Origin: Pascua guehoae
Lineage: Eukaryota > Basidiomycota > Tremellomycetes > Trichosporonales > Trichosporonaceae
Direction of reading: 5' to 3'
Length of the DNA: 64,000 bases
Assembly: GCA_001600415.1 (NCBI GenBank)
Contig: BCJX01000007.1
Coordinates: forward strand, 1,147,234 to 1,211,233
Positions 46,695 to 58,698 of the stretch are shown one piece after another. Position 1 is the stretch's first letter, and each line of letters begins with the position of its first letter. A program made the translations under genes and the position numbers. Under the pieces are notes generated by a model. That model was not told the origin of the DNA and did not search any database. It saw only the letters and a program-made list of their open reading frames with translations.

Positions 46695-48203
46695 NNNNNN
46701 NNNNNNNNNNNNNNNNNNNNNNNNNNNNNNNNNNNNNGGGGGCGAGGCGTAGTTTTGGGCGTAGGGTCTGGGGTGTAGATGGCGGGGGTTCGGCGGATGA
46801 GACGGGCGGTGCCAGGTGCAGGCCGAATGGGTGACCCTACCAGTGGTTGTGTTTCCTGGGCCAGGCGTCTACATGCGGATACTAGGATGGCAATGGGTAG
46901 CTTGGCGCCAGCTCGAGGCACTAGCTCGAGGCACGGCGATACAGACGAGGGATACAGACGAGGACACGGACAAGGACACGGACAAGGCATGATGTGGCAC
47001 TGGACACTAGACCGCGTGCTCAGATAAACTGGAACTCGTCGAGTTATCGGTGGATCACCTCGTCGAGCGATCTACATCCACGGGCTGCCGTCGAGTCGTT
47101 ATTGTCCATCGTCAGGTGGCTGGACGCATTGCCGTCTCAAGCTTTGACTGGCCTTGGTAGTCGCCCGTCTGCGTCCTGATCCACTTGAGTTTCCTTCCAC
47201 GGTGCCCTCGACCTGCTTGCCATGACTTGTCCATGGCTTGTTACCCAGCTTGGGTCGCGGTGGGGTGTTTCGTATCCTCACGTCTGGTGCTCGACCCCGT
47301 CGTCACAAATGCCTTGCAGTTGGAGACACTTGAGATTGCCTCCAGTGTACTACCCAGTGCCCTCCTTTTGCCTCGTTCTGCCCCCTGCCACCCCCTCACC
47401 TTTCCCCCTGTGACCCCCGACGGCTGTGCCGTCATGTTTCTTCCGCCTCTGTTTCCTAGCTCTCGCGCTACGCGCTCGAGGCTAGCCATACATCTCGCGC
47501 CTCTCGCGCTGCGCGCTCGAGCCTAACACCCAGGTTCGGCCTCGACAAGGGCAAGCCCGCCGGCCCCGACCGCCAGACCACCATCATCGGCGAAAACATG
47601 CACTTTAAGATTGCGCCCGTGTCGCGCACGGCTGCCGAGCCGTCTGCTGCCGACGCCGCGGCCGAGGCCGCCAAGGCGCCCGCGGGCAAGGCGGTCGTGT
47701 GTCGTCTGTGTAAGGGTGGCCACTTTACCGCAAAGTGTCCGTACAAGGACCAGCTTGCCGAGCTCGACTCTGCGGCGGCTGCGCTCAACGAGGACGAGGC
47801 GGCCGAGGGCGCGAGCGCGGCTGGTGGCCTCGCTGCGCGCGGTGCCGCGCCCGGCGGCATCCAGGGCCGCTACATTCCCCCCGGCCAGCGCGCGGGCGGC
47901 GGTGCGGGCGAGTCCATGTTCCGCTCGCGCGACGAAATGCCCACGCTCCGCGTCACGTCGCTGTCGTACGACGCCGAGGACGACGACCTGCGCAACCTGT
48001 TCGAGCCATTTGCACGCTTTGGCCGCCTCGCGCGCGCCAACGTTGTGCGCGACCGCGAGACGCGCGAGAGCAAGGGCTTTGGCTTTGTCTCGTTTGAGAG
48101 CAAGAAGGACGCAGAGGCCGCGCTCGCAAAGATGAACGGGTACGGATACGACTCGCTCATTCTCAACGTGTCGTGGTCGCAGCCCCGCGAGCCCAGGCCG
48201 TGA
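45424..48203 (+). CDS. TIF35: Translation initiation factor eIF3 subunit g
   Basis: Exons 45424-45437 (14 nt), 45483-45517, 46478-46646 and 47534-48203 join in phase to 295 residues. The N terminus (IKSDWAEEDDNFELPPTTET, then TIISWKLDENDKKVKVTRRV) is the conserved eIF3g region that binds other eIF3 subunits. A CCHC zinc knuckle follows (CRLCKGGHFTAKC), then a Gly/Ala linker (GRYIPPGQRAGG) and a C-terminal RRM with RNP2-like LRVTSLSYDA and RNP1 KGFGFVSF. eIF3g is a core eIF3 subunit needed for scanning and reinitiation. Introns 2 (960 nt) and 3 (887 nt, interrupted by an assembly gap) are very long for this genome and full of repeats. The zinc knuckle and RRM exon is intact. Confidence 0.95.
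46133..46201 (+). repeat. 23-bp tandem repeat in eIF3g intron 2
   Basis: Three identical copies of the 23-mer that begins CTCGCCTCGCTGGCCC and ends GTGTCGT, in the second intron of the eIF3g gene. The same intron also has a GACAGGACAC-type repeat near 45,857-45,890 and many GTCTCGTC variants. Confidence 0.9.
46663..46737. other. G32 run followed by assembly gap (43 N)
   Basis: Thirty-two Gs (46,663-46,694) run into 43 Ns (46,695-46,737) inside intron 3 of the eIF3g gene. The true length and content are unknown. Confidence 0.95.
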
Positions 48204-48361
48204 GCCCGGGGTTGTTATGGTCTCGTAGGCGTAGTAGATTTGGTTCAGACTTGCATGTCATGCAGCACTGTACATAGCGATGGTGTCGTGGGCAATGGGA
48301 CGTGGGGGGTGGGGGAGGGTATAAGAGGGAGTGGAGCTCTGAGTGGGTATGGGTACGTGTT

Positions 48362-48645
48362 GGCGTTCGAGTTGGCGTTCGAGCTGGGGTTGAGTTGGGG
48401 TTGAATTGGAGTTGAGTTGGAGTTGGGTTCAGAGTCGGAGTCGGAGTTGGATTCAGAGTCGGAGTTGGAGTCGGAGTTGAAGTCGGAGTTGGAGCCGGGG
48501 TCGGAGCTGGAGTTGGAGTTGGAGTCAGTTGGGTCAGTTGGAGTCAGTTGGGGTCAGTTGGGCTCGATTGGGGTCAATTAGGATCAGTTGGAGTCAGTTG
48601 GGATCAGTTGGGGCCAGTTGGGGCCAGTTGGGGCCAGTTCAAGTC
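48362..48645 (+). repeat. Degenerate G/T-rich minisatellite
   Basis: About 280 bp are built from variants of short units such as GAGTTGGAGTC, AGTCAGTTGGG and GGGGCCAGTTGG. The array shifts gradually from one unit to another, which suggests successive local amplifications. It starts about 160 bp after the eIF3g stop codon and may overlap its 3' UTR. Confidence 0.8.
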
Positions 48646-49210
48646 CCCTCAGACTGCCCCGCAATCACGAATAAAGTGTCTCGCGCCAGCACGGACAAGA
48701 TACCAGGCAGACACAGCAGCTCGCTACGAGAAGCAAAACGCCGCTCTGTCGGAGAGTCCAACTCCGCTCCCGCGAACAGTGACAAGCGAGCATACTAACC
48801 CGATATACGAACAGATGTCCACGTTTGCAAGGACGACGCAAGGGCCCCGTCCGAGGTCGAGTCCTGCCGTTCCCCGATGCGTTCCTGTCTTTGCAAACAT
48901 GCCAACCGTGGACCGTGGACGGGTCATCTGGCGCCCATCTCCGACTTGGACTTGTCCGATGTCCCACTTGGACGTCATGGTGTACCAGACAATGGCACCC
49001 AGCAGACGTAGTTTGGACAACATGAGCTCGATCAACTGAAGACGCTGGCACGGTACCACCCACAGTCAACCCGTGCCCCGACCTTGCCCCGCGCAGTCGA
49101 CTCGACGTGCCGTGCGTCCTGTCAAGTCTCACATTCATCAGCTTTGCGCACCGCACGTCTGAGCATGGCAGGCAGAGGCGTCACGGTTGGGTCAAGAAAA
49201 CGGGTGTGGC

Positions 49211-49278
49211 GGTGCCACACCACCACTCACCACCACCACTCACCACCACCACTCACCACCACCACTCCACCACTCACC
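49211..49278 (+). repeat. CCACCACTCAC-type short tandem repeat
   Basis: Four to five near-identical units of about 13 bp (CACCACCACTCAC) in tandem, in intergenic DNA between eIF3g and tRNA-Pro. Confidence 0.8.
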
Positions 49279-49374
49279 ATCCACATCCATCAACCCACGG
49301 ACCCAACAGCCGCCCAATACAACACGACATGACGCATGCAAGCGCATGCATCCCCTCGCTCGAGCAAAAGGGAC

Positions 49375-49480
49375 GGCCCTCGCCCGGATTCGAACCGGGG
49401 CCCACTCCCAATCCAGCAAGAACTAGCTTAGGACTCGACGAAACCCTAAGAGAGTATGATAACCACTACACCACGAGAGC
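49375..49480 (-). tRNA. tRNA-Pro(AGG) with 33-nt intron
   Basis: The minus strand folds with acceptor GCTCTCG/CGAGGGC (one G-U pair), a D arm with AGTGGTTA, and anticodon stem CTCTC/GGGAG with loop T-T-AGG-G-(intron)-T. The T arm is CCCGG-TTCGAAT-CCGGG and the discriminator is C. The intron (49,411-49,443, 33 nt) starts one base after the anticodon. AGG decodes CCU/CCC proline after inosine modification. A TTTT run follows the 3' end (49,366-49,369). Confidence 0.95.
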
Positions 49481-50132
49481 CATGACAGTTTGCAATCACG
49501 GGTGGGGAGGGGCTCGGCTGCGGGGTGGGACGTGGGTTGAGGGGTTGAGGAGGAGGAGTGCTGTGGACCTGCCATCAGTGCGTTCTCGCTGGTGGGGTGG
49601 GGGTGGCGCGGGGGCGTGTAGGGGGTGAGAGGAGAGAGGAGAGAGGAGAAAGGAGAGAGGAGAAGAGAGGGGAGAGGGGCGGGGCACGATGAGCCAAAGA
49701 CACATTTCCTTGGGCATGTACGTCTGCTCGATCGCTGGCGCCGTCCGTTGTGTCATGCGCAGTGACAGCGGAGACGGAGCCTTGCCATGGAGGGGCTGAC
49801 TGCCAGAGCTATATCATTCTCCATGTCATCGTCTCTGCTGCACGCGTCGTGTCTCCAACCCCAGATCAAGCCAGCTCTTCGCCTTCCTCTTGTGGGATCG
49901 GATGAACAGATGGACACATTCCCAACGCACTCAACCCACGGCTCAGGACCTCTGTCACAACGAGTACAATACATCATCCTGCCTTTGTTGTTTTGCAATC
50001 TACTACCTTCTATATTTTCGTGTATTCTTTCTTGGCACAGCAGCAAGGCCTCCCTGGCACAACCGCAAGGCCCATGTCGAGATATGTCTACCACCACTTG
50101 AGCCGCCCACAGCCACCCTGGGCCCCGCCGCC
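49481..50132. other. Intergenic with purine-rich tract
   Basis: The region between tRNA-Pro and the 3' end of the inositol-phosphatase gene. A GAGAGGAGA-rich tract occupies about 49,628-49,680. No gene was seen. Confidence 0.5.
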
Positions 50133-53100
50133 TCAGTACAACGCGGCGTACGCGGCAATCATCCGCGTGAGCAGATCGTCTTCGCGCTTGGCCCACTCCT
50201 TGCTGACCTCTGCATGGACCTCGCGCATGCGCATGGGGTCGACGCGCTTGACCTTCATCACGAGACCAGCCGACACGGGCTTGTGGTCGGACACGGTCGT
50301 CTCGTAGCGGCGGTAGACGAGCGGCTGGATGCGCCGTGTGCGCGTAAACAGGATCCGGTCGCACCACGCCGGGATGCGGCGTTTCTCACTCGTGTCGTAC
50401 TCGTTTGTGCCCGGGTCGTACTTGTACGTCGGGGGAAACGTAATGGGTGCCTCGGAGAAGCGGCGGAGACGGAACGCATGATTGCCGCGCATCTCCTTGT
50501 TGAGCTGGTCGTGCTCGAGGAGGAACGGCAGGTCGCCCGCGCGGATCGACGAGACGACCACCTCGCGTCGCTGGTCGATGCGGTAGTTTAGGTCGCCGTT
50601 GAGCACCACCATTTCGTGGTCCAAAATACCCGTGCCGTCGCCGCCGTGCACAAACGGAAGCTTGTCCGAGGGCGGAAAGATGGCCTTGTCTTCCATGATT
50701 GCACCAATGTCCGCGTTGCGGGCGGCGCGGTGCCGCTGGCCCGCAGCGAGGTGCACATTGATAAAACAGATTGACGTGTCGTCCACTACCATGCGTGCAA
50801 CAATGGCGCCCTTGTTGCCATAGATGCCTCCGATGCCGCGCTTCACAGTGGTAATGTTGACGTCTCGCAGAGATTCGCGGACAGACGCCTTGACAAACAT
50901 GCACGTGAACAGGCCGACCAGCTGCTCAGAGTTGACCTTGAGGTACGGTGTCTCGCCGCTGGCGAGCCTCACGGCGTATTCGAGCTTTTCGGCCCATGCG
51001 CGGTACGCGCCTGACACGCGGTCGTTGGTAGCACCCTCCTTGCTCTTGCCAAACAAGAGCGTCTCTGGACGTTTGTCAGCAACGATTTCCACTCTCACAT
51101 GGCATCGACTCACTTGCGGTCAACTTTTTATCCGTCAGAGGAATGACCTCCTGGAAGCCAAAGACGATGATATCTGGCGACTCGACCGAGCCCAATACCT
51201 CGTCGAGAAAGTGGGCATTCTCTGGCGCGCCGACCATATCCGTTGGCTTGGCGCTGTCAATGTTCCACGAGCAGACGACGACGCGAATGTCGCGGAAGTC
51301 GCAATAGTCCTGCTGGCGTTCAACCATGTGCGTGTCAATCCAGTCGACAGCGAGCAGTCCATCCCACGCCCGAAGCTGGTCGCGGCCGCACGACCACAGC
51401 ATGAAACGGCCCGCGGCCTCGATCCCATACGGGTCGACCACGAGCGAGTGCACGGGCTGGTCGGCGTGCGCGGTCCAGATGTTGGTCGTGATCCATGGCT
51501 TTTGGGAAATGTCAAAGACGTGAATCTGGCCACGCCGGTTACCCGCCCACAGCCGCTCGCCGACACCTTCAAGCGAGAGAATGTCCGTCGTCGAAATCTT
51601 GAGCACCTGCTGGCACACCACCTCGTCGTCGGAAAGCGCCCACCGAGACACAAAGCCGCCTTCGTGGCCAATGTACACATGGCCAGGGTCGAGGGGCATC
51701 ACTGTCGCCGCCGTCGCTGCACCCGTCCACTCGGCGGTGAGCCCACTCAGTACCGGCGCGGGGTTACCTTGCGCAACAGGGTCGTACACGCGAATGGTTG
51801 GGCCGCGCGCACTGGCAGAGTTTGTCGTCGCCGACCGGACAGTCGGGGCCGTCGCCGTCCACAGCTTGCCGTTGATCATCTTTGCAAACGTCATCCTCTC
51901 TGGAACGCGGAGTGTGTTGATAATCTTAAAGTTGCCACTGTCCTCGTCATTGTTGGTCGGATGCTGCACCTCCCACACGTGAAGTTTGCCACCCTCGTCA
52001 ATCGTAATCACCCACCGCTGGTAGCGGAGAATGTACGTCAGAGGTGCCGCGTGCACAAACGGCCGTGTCGCCGTCACCTCGCCAGTGAGAATGTCGACCT
52101 CCCAAAGGTGCCCATCCTTGTTCCCGCACCACAGGTAGCGCCCATCGTGGGCTCTACTGCACGACGGTCGGAAACCCATGGCCGTGACGCGCGGTTCCTT
52201 GACACGCAGTTCGAGGTCGGCATGGCGCGGGTCAAATTTCACAATCGGCTCGCCGCCCATGGCCGTGTCGAACACTTTGACATGGTGGTGGGCCACGGCC
52301 GCGTAACGACCGTACACCGCAAATGCCGTGATGCTCTGGGCCGTCGAGAGGCGAACATCGGGGACAAACTGCGGTGGGCGTCGGTTGGCTTCCGTGGCGT
52401 CGGGATGCTCGTCGATTAGTCGCTGTGCCATCGTCGTAAGCGGCTGCACTGGCCCGCCTTCATCGTCATCGTCCGACCACGTCTCTTGCGCGGCGCCGCC
52501 TCGCCGCACAGGTGGAGTCAGATCAGAGCTGACGCTCGACCTGCGTGCGGGTGGGGCCGCATAGCCGGGACCCGGAGCGCTGATCGTCCCACTGCGCTTG
52601 AATGAGCTTGGCGGCGCCGATGCCGCAGCGCTGCGCAACGGCGGCGGCGGAGGTGGAATGTATCCATCGGACAGGCTGGCAGCCAGTGAGCTTTGCCTAG
52701 CAGGTGACGTTCCAAGGGTGTTCTGCCGCACCGGTAGGCGCGGGGGCGTAGGCCTGGGGATTGGGGTGGGCTCCGTCTTGAGCGTATTTGATCGTTGGCG
52801 AGCCGGGAGTGGTGGTTTTGGAGCGTCTTGGGCTGGTGGAGATACCAAGGTCGGTGCCGCAGGCTTGTTCGCAGGAAGGGGGGGTCGTGAAGGTAGAGCG
52901 TGGTCAGAGGATGGGGAAGAACTCAAAGTGATTGTTGGCTGCGTCGCAGGGTTCGGTGCCAGAAGAGCAGCTGGCACCGGCGCTGGTCGATTGCGAGGGA
53001 TGGGTGGCGGCGCGCCATGTTGAGGGGGACTTCTATCGGATGTTGGCGGAGCCTGCACGGCGGGTAGTGTCGCCTTGCGGACTGGGAGTGGAGGCTTCTT

Positions 53101-54403
53101 TACGGCCGGGACGGACTCTGGGTGCTCCGTTACTGGAGGAGACTGACGCAGGACAGGGCGCGAAGGAGACGCCGAGGCAACCGGATGAGGCGCACTGGAT
53201 GATGGCGGAGAAGCACGGGTTGGAGGTGGTGCAGGGGATGACGCACGGGAGACTGCAGGTGACGCATGGGGAGAGGATGTGAACTGATGCGAAACGTCTG
53301 GCGCCGGCGGCGCAGGCGATGCCGACCGTGAGATCGGGGGTGGAGGCGGGGGACCCTTTATACGGTGGGTGGTAGGTACGGCGGCCGTCGCCGCTGTCGG
53401 AAGCCCCAATGGCTTTGGAGGGGGAGGAGGTTTTGTTGGCACAGCTGGTGCAGCCAGTGGTGCAGATTTAGGCGGAAGAGACGCAGCCGCTTTCGGAGGG
53501 TGCGAGATGGGCAAAGAGGGCTCCGATGCTTGGGTCACGGACGTGTCGCTCGACGCACCACCTGCACTCCTGATCGCCTCGAGTGATGTTCGCCGAGACG
53601 ATGGGCGGGGCCCAGATGCAGCAGCTGCCTGAGTCGTCTGACCAAAGCGCTCGCGCAGGGCCTTGACAGATGGTACTTGCTCGTCACTGCCTTCCGAAGG
53701 CGATCCGGCAGCCGCTGGAGCTATCGTGTTTGGACGACGGGGGGACGGTGGCCGTGGCGATGTAGGCCGCAACGGCGACACTGGACGCGGCAACGGGGAT
53801 GTTGGGCGAAGTGGTGAGGTCGATCGCATGGGGGAGGCAGGCCGTCCGGGGGTCGGTCGCAGCAACATTGTAATGGTTTGTGGAGACCCGGCGTTGGACG
53901 AAGGCTCCTCCGCAGACGAGCCCGTCGATGAGCGCGACGCATTGGACGCCGGACCGTCAATACGAACAGGTGCTGGGCGGAGATCATGTTTGAGAGCCGG
54001 ACGGAGGTCAGGTTTGGATTTGGGCTTTGGAGGTGGAGGAGGTCGAGATGAAGACTGTTGAGAGTTAGTATGAGTGGCGATCGCATGGTGTCTGTTTACT
54101 GACAGGTTTCGATACAGCTCCAGTCGACGAAGGCGAGACCGGAAGGCTTGACACGGATGGCGGCCCTGATGGTGCAGAAGGCGCCGTTACGGAGGTCTGT
54201 GGTACTGGATTAGACGTCGATGGCGCTGAGGGGAGAGTCGCGGCTTGGGAAGACTGGGCCTTTGCTGGTGCGGCACCGTTGGAGCGCGAGTGGATATGGC
54301 CGTGGGCGAGTGTTTCAAATTTCGAGCGGAGAGAGGCAATCGATACGTGATGGTCGTGGTCCTCGTCACGGCCGTCGCCGTTGTTAGCATCGACGCTGAC
54401 CAT
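50133..54403 (-). CDS. WD40-inositol polyphosphate 5-phosphatase
   Basis: Exons 54403-54104, 54054-51114 and 51064-50133 join in phase to 1,390 residues. Residues 1 to about 620 are disordered and proline-rich, with many PxxP motifs (KPPLPVRK, RPTPPRLPVR). A WD40-type beta-propeller follows at about 640-1020 (WCGNKDGHLWEVD, YIGHEGGFVSRW, LWAGNRRGQIHVFD, LWSCGRDQLRAWD). The catalytic domain is at about 1025-1345 with the family signatures: VCSWNID, FQEVIPL, GNKGAIVARM, NGDLNYRI, PAWCDRIL and SDHKPV. It hydrolyses the 5-phosphate of PtdIns(4,5)P2 or related lipids. The propeller-plus-phosphatase layout is known in fungal and plant 5-phosphatases. No SAC or CAAX region is seen. Catalytic residues are intact. 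The gene is divergent from NAA15. Confidence 0.93.
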
Positions 54404-55243
54404 CTTGTCTAATCGAGGAGGTGGATGGAAGAGAGTTGTCGATGGGAGAGTGAGATGGTCGGATTAAGCCGCCATGTTTGGGCGATGGCGATCGTCGTGG
54501 AGGTTTGGTGGTGATGGCCTCTGTTGAGATGTAATGACAAGGATGTGAGGAGGGAGGGAGGTTGCGAGGTGTTACCACCGACGTCAATGGCGGTCGGGGT
54601 GGATATGTCTTTATTGCACAGACACAGACGCGATGAGCGAGCCAGCCGACCGCGTGCGTGCCACGAAATCGGGGCGGAGGCCGAGGGGGGCGGTGTAACC
54701 CAGTCGACTAGTGCGGGCCGACCTGGCTGGCGCTTTTTCAATCAGCAACGGGGCGAGGTTATTAAGAACGAGTGGTACAACTGACCTTTGCTTTGACCAC
54801 AGTAGTTTGTTGTTTCGAAATGGGGTGTGATCGATGTCGTGGGGATGTCGTGGTCAATGCCAATGTCAATGCCGTCGTCGTCTTCAGTGTCGAGCGTGGT
54901 TTGATGTCGTTTGTCGGTCGATTGTCAGTCATCCCAGGTACGCGCGCCCTATCGTATCCTACCCAAAGGGTCATTCATTCATTCCGCGGTGAGCTAACCT
55001 AACCACGGACATGATCACCATGTCCGTCCAAAGCCACGTGGTCAATCACACTTGTATTTCAGTTGATCCCCCCACTTTGACACTACCGTACAGCAGCAAA
55101 GTCGGGATGCTGCAATGGATTGCTTGCTTGGCCTCTGGATTGAACACGAACAGACAGACAGGCAGACAGACATTGACGACTGCCCACTCGTCAGACTTCT
55201 ACTTTCGTTCAACTCGCTTCGACAGCATAAAGTAGAAGCAGCA
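54404..55243. promoter_or_regulatory. Divergent promoter of 5-phosphatase and NAA15 genes
   Basis: This 840-bp region drives two genes in opposite directions. An AATGTCAATGCC-type tandem motif (ATGTCGTGGTCAATGCC) is near 54,845-54,875. No TATA box is clear on either side; a CATAAAG lies about 20 nt before the NAA15 ATG. Confidence 0.5.
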
Positions 55244-58231
55244 ATGTCGCACGGCGTCCCAAAGCACCGCCAGCTTCCTCACAAGGAGGCAGGTCTCTTC
55301 AAAGAGCTCCTCGTGAGTCTGGGTTTCCGCCGACATGTCGCGTTTTGACAAGACGATATCGGTCGCGCCCATGGAGATTGTAGGTGCTAACCACACTCCA
55401 GACACACTACGAGCTCAAGCAATACAAGAAGGGCATCAAGGCTGCCGACGCCATTCTCAAGAAGTTTCCCAACCATGGTGGTGAGTTGACTGTCATTACC
55501 TGCGGACCTTCCTTCGTTTTCCACCGAGCAGAAGCCGCTGCTAACAACACCAGAAACTATCGCCCTCAAGGCGCTCACGCTGCACTCTTCGTTGCCTTAC
55601 CCAGCCACCGTGTCGTCGGTCCCCAAGGCCGAGGAGGCCGAGGCAATGGCACGTCTTGCTGTGAAGAAGGACATTACTTCGCACATCACCTGGCATGTGC
55701 TCGGTATTTTGGCAAAGACGCGGCGCGACTGGCCCGAGGCGAGCAAGGCGTTTGCCATGGCGCGCAGGCAGGACCCAGTACGTATGGACGTTTGGAGCGC
55801 GTAGCGACGCATTATTGACTTGTTAGGACAACATTCCTGTTTTGCGCGACGCCATCGCGTTGGCCACCCACACGCGCAACTACCAGACTGCGCTCGAGGC
55901 GCGACACCACTACCTTCTTCTCCGCCCCCAGATCCGGTCGTCATGGCTGGGTCTCATGATCTCGCACGAGCTCGCGGGCGACCTCGAGGAGGCGATCCGT
56001 GTCTATGACGGCTTGCAGAGCACACTCAAGAAGGACGGCGCCACTGGACCTGAGCAGGCGCAGACGCTCCTGCACGTCATCCGGCTGTGTATTCAGGCGG
56101 GCAAGTTCCAGGACGCCAAGGACCGTCTTGAGAAGGGTATCAGTGACGGCGTTATCAGCCCCATTGGCGAAGCGAGCCGGCTCAAGGGTAGGTGGTCATT
56201 CGTGAATAGCAGCTAACCATTCCAGCCCAGATCTTGGTCGACCTTGGGGAGAAGGAGGCGGCTGAGAGCGCGTACGCTGCGCTCTTGGAGCAGAACGCCG
56301 ACAACCTCGACTACTACCGTGGCTTTCTCCGGAATCGTGGACTGGACATTGGTGGGTTAAACTGTTGGAGATGAGAGTGCCCAAGCCTGCGCTGACCAAC
56401 CAGCCGGCGCACTCGACGACGATGCGGCGTCCAAGGTGCTGAAGGTGCTTGACGAATTCAACGAAAAGTACCCTCGGTCATCTGCGCCGCGCCGCCTGGC
56501 ACTCGACGTTGCCCGGGGCGACGAGTTCCGCAAGCTGGTGCGGGCATACCTTGTGCGCGGCTTGGAACGCGGTGTTCCCTCGCTCTTTGTCGACGTCAAG
56601 GGCGTGTACCGTGACGCGGCCAAGATGGCTGCCGTCGGCGAGGTTGTGGACGAGATTGTCGCCCAGCTCAAGGCCGACTCTGGCCTGCACGGCGACGACA
56701 CGATTCCGCCACCCACGACGCTCTTGTGGGCCTACTACTTCCAGGCGCTGCACCTGTCGCACCCCCTCAACCCGAGCCCAGACCATGCGCGCGCCCTCGA
56801 GCTCCTCGACCTTGCCCTCGCCCACACGCCGACTCTGCCCGAGATCTACATGGCAAAGGCGATGGTGTACAAGCGCGCAGGCGATGTGCAGGCGGCCGCG
56901 CGCTCGATGGAGGATGCGCGTCTCCTCGACGGCCAGGACCGGTTCCTCAACGGCAAGGCGGCAAAATACTGGCTCCGCGCGGGCGACGTCAAGAAGGCCG
57001 AAGAGTTGCTCGCCATGTTCACCAAGAAGGACGTGACGGCCGTCCAGGACCTGACCGACATGCAGTGCCTCTGGTTCCTCCAGGAGGAGGGTGATGCGCA
57101 CAAGCGCAACGGCGACCTGGCGCTCGCGCTCAAGCGCTACCAGTCGCTCGTGACTACGTTCCAGGAGTATGAGGACGACCAGTACGACTTCCACATGTAC
57201 TGCATGCGCAGGATGACGTTTGGCTCGTACATTGCGTGAGTTTGGTGAAGAGGCGGTCTTCCGTTGCCGGTTGCTCTTGCGTCCAGCTGACCCCAGTCTC
57301 CTCAAATACGAGGACGAGTTGCGTTCGAACCCGGCATTCTTCAACACGGCCGTATCTGCCATTGACATCTACATCAAGATCTCTGATGACCCCAGCCTGA
57401 CCGTGAAGAAGCTCTGTAAGTGCCGCCACGGACCATGGCACCGAAATATCCAACTAACCGATAGCTCCCGAGGAGGAGGCCGAGCGGAAGAAGGCAGCCA
57501 AGAAGGCGCAGAAGGCCGAGCAGAAGGCGCGCAAGGCGGCCGCCGCGTCTGGTGAGAAGAAGGAGGAGGGGCCGGTGCCAGACGCGGACCCACGCGGCGA
57601 GGTGCTGCTCAAGACGAAGACGCCACTCGACGATGCGCTCAAGCTCTGGACTCCGCTGTCGCGCCACCACGCCAAGAGGATAGAGACGTGGGTCCTCGGC
57701 TACGCCCTGCACATCCGGAAGCGGCAGTATGCACTCGCGCTGCGTGACCTGCGCGCCGCCGCCGCCCTCGACGCGTCTGCACCCTCCCTACTCCCTGCGC
57801 TCCTGCACTTCCGCGCCGCACTCGCCGCGGCCGACGACGTCCCTGCACCGGTCCGCGCGGCCATTGACGCGGTCCTCCCGTCCCTCCTCCCCGCCACCCC
57901 CGCCAAGGAGGCCGCGACTGCCTCGCTCACTGGCCACGAGACCTCGCCAGCCCACATTCTCGCGGCCGCCACGGCGCTCAAGGACGCCGGCGCGCGCCAA
58001 GACGCATACACTGTCCTCGAGCGCCTCGCCGCGCCCGCCTGTCCCGCCAACATTCAGGCGATGCGCGACGCCCTGGCCTTCTTCCCCACGGACGACGCAC
58101 CGCAGCGCGATGCCCTCCGCAAACAGTTCCGAGCGCGTGTGCCGCTCGCGTGGGACTTTGCGACACCCGAGGAGCAGGCGGCGCGCGTGCCTGCCCCCGT
58201 CGAGGGCAAGGAGGGCAAGACGGATGTCTAA
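55244..58231 (+). CDS. NAT1: NatA auxiliary subunit NAA15
   Basis: Eight exons (55244-55312, 55402-55480, 55554-55777, 55827-56187, 56226-56351, 56404-57235, 57297-57415, 57465-58231) join in phase to 858 residues. This is close to the length of the human and yeast proteins. TPR-like helical repeats run throughout: THYELKQYKKGIKAADAIL, FPNHGETIALKALTL, HVLGILAKTRRDWPEASKAF, YQTALEARHHYLLLRPQIR, YFQALHLSHP. A lysine-rich helix (KKAAKKAQKAEQKARK) near 610 matches the basic ribosome-binding segment. NAA15 holds the catalytic NAA10 and docks NatA at the ribosome exit for N-terminal acetylation. A 12-15 residue insertion with Ser/Pro/Val (around residue 60) is not typical and could be an unrecognised intron. 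Confidence 0.94.
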
Positions 58232-58698
58232 GATGCTAGACTGCATGTAGGACGGTAGATGTCATGGTGCATTCGCAGGGTGTAGGGTTGGTCGGGGAGG
58301 CGCTGGGTGTGGCGTGCTGCAGTTTGACCCAGTGGGGTTAGTTTGGCCAGTAAAGCAAACTGCAAATGGTCAGGTGTTGTCAATATGCTGTCAGCTAGCC
58401 CTCCGTTACTTGCAGAGCTTTGAGGGCGTGTGTATGAGCAGCGGGCAGAGACTCTTTGTATTCCACGAAAGATGCTAGACGCCACTGGTTGCATGCCGTT
58501 CTATTTCGTCTACTCGTACTCGACGCTTTGTCGCCTCCTCTCTTCCTCACTGCCTCGCGACTTGGTTGCCTGTTCCACTGCACTCGTCGCCGCTCGTCGC
58601 CTCCCACACTTGCTCGTGCACGTGTCATACTCGCCACCTCGTGTCTGCTCGCCACCTCTACCTCACTCTGTCCCACCCCCGCCCATGCCAGAAGCGAC
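58232..58698. other. Convergent intergenic region
   Basis: The 3' ends of NAA15 (+) and CLP1 (-) face each other across 467 bp. No gene or strong structure was seen. Confidence 0.5.

Larger units (their letters stand above)
48204..49374. other. Intergenic, repeat-rich, downstream of eIF3g
   Basis: Two repeat arrays (listed separately) fill much of this region between the eIF3g stop and tRNA-Pro. No gene was seen. Confidence 0.5.
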
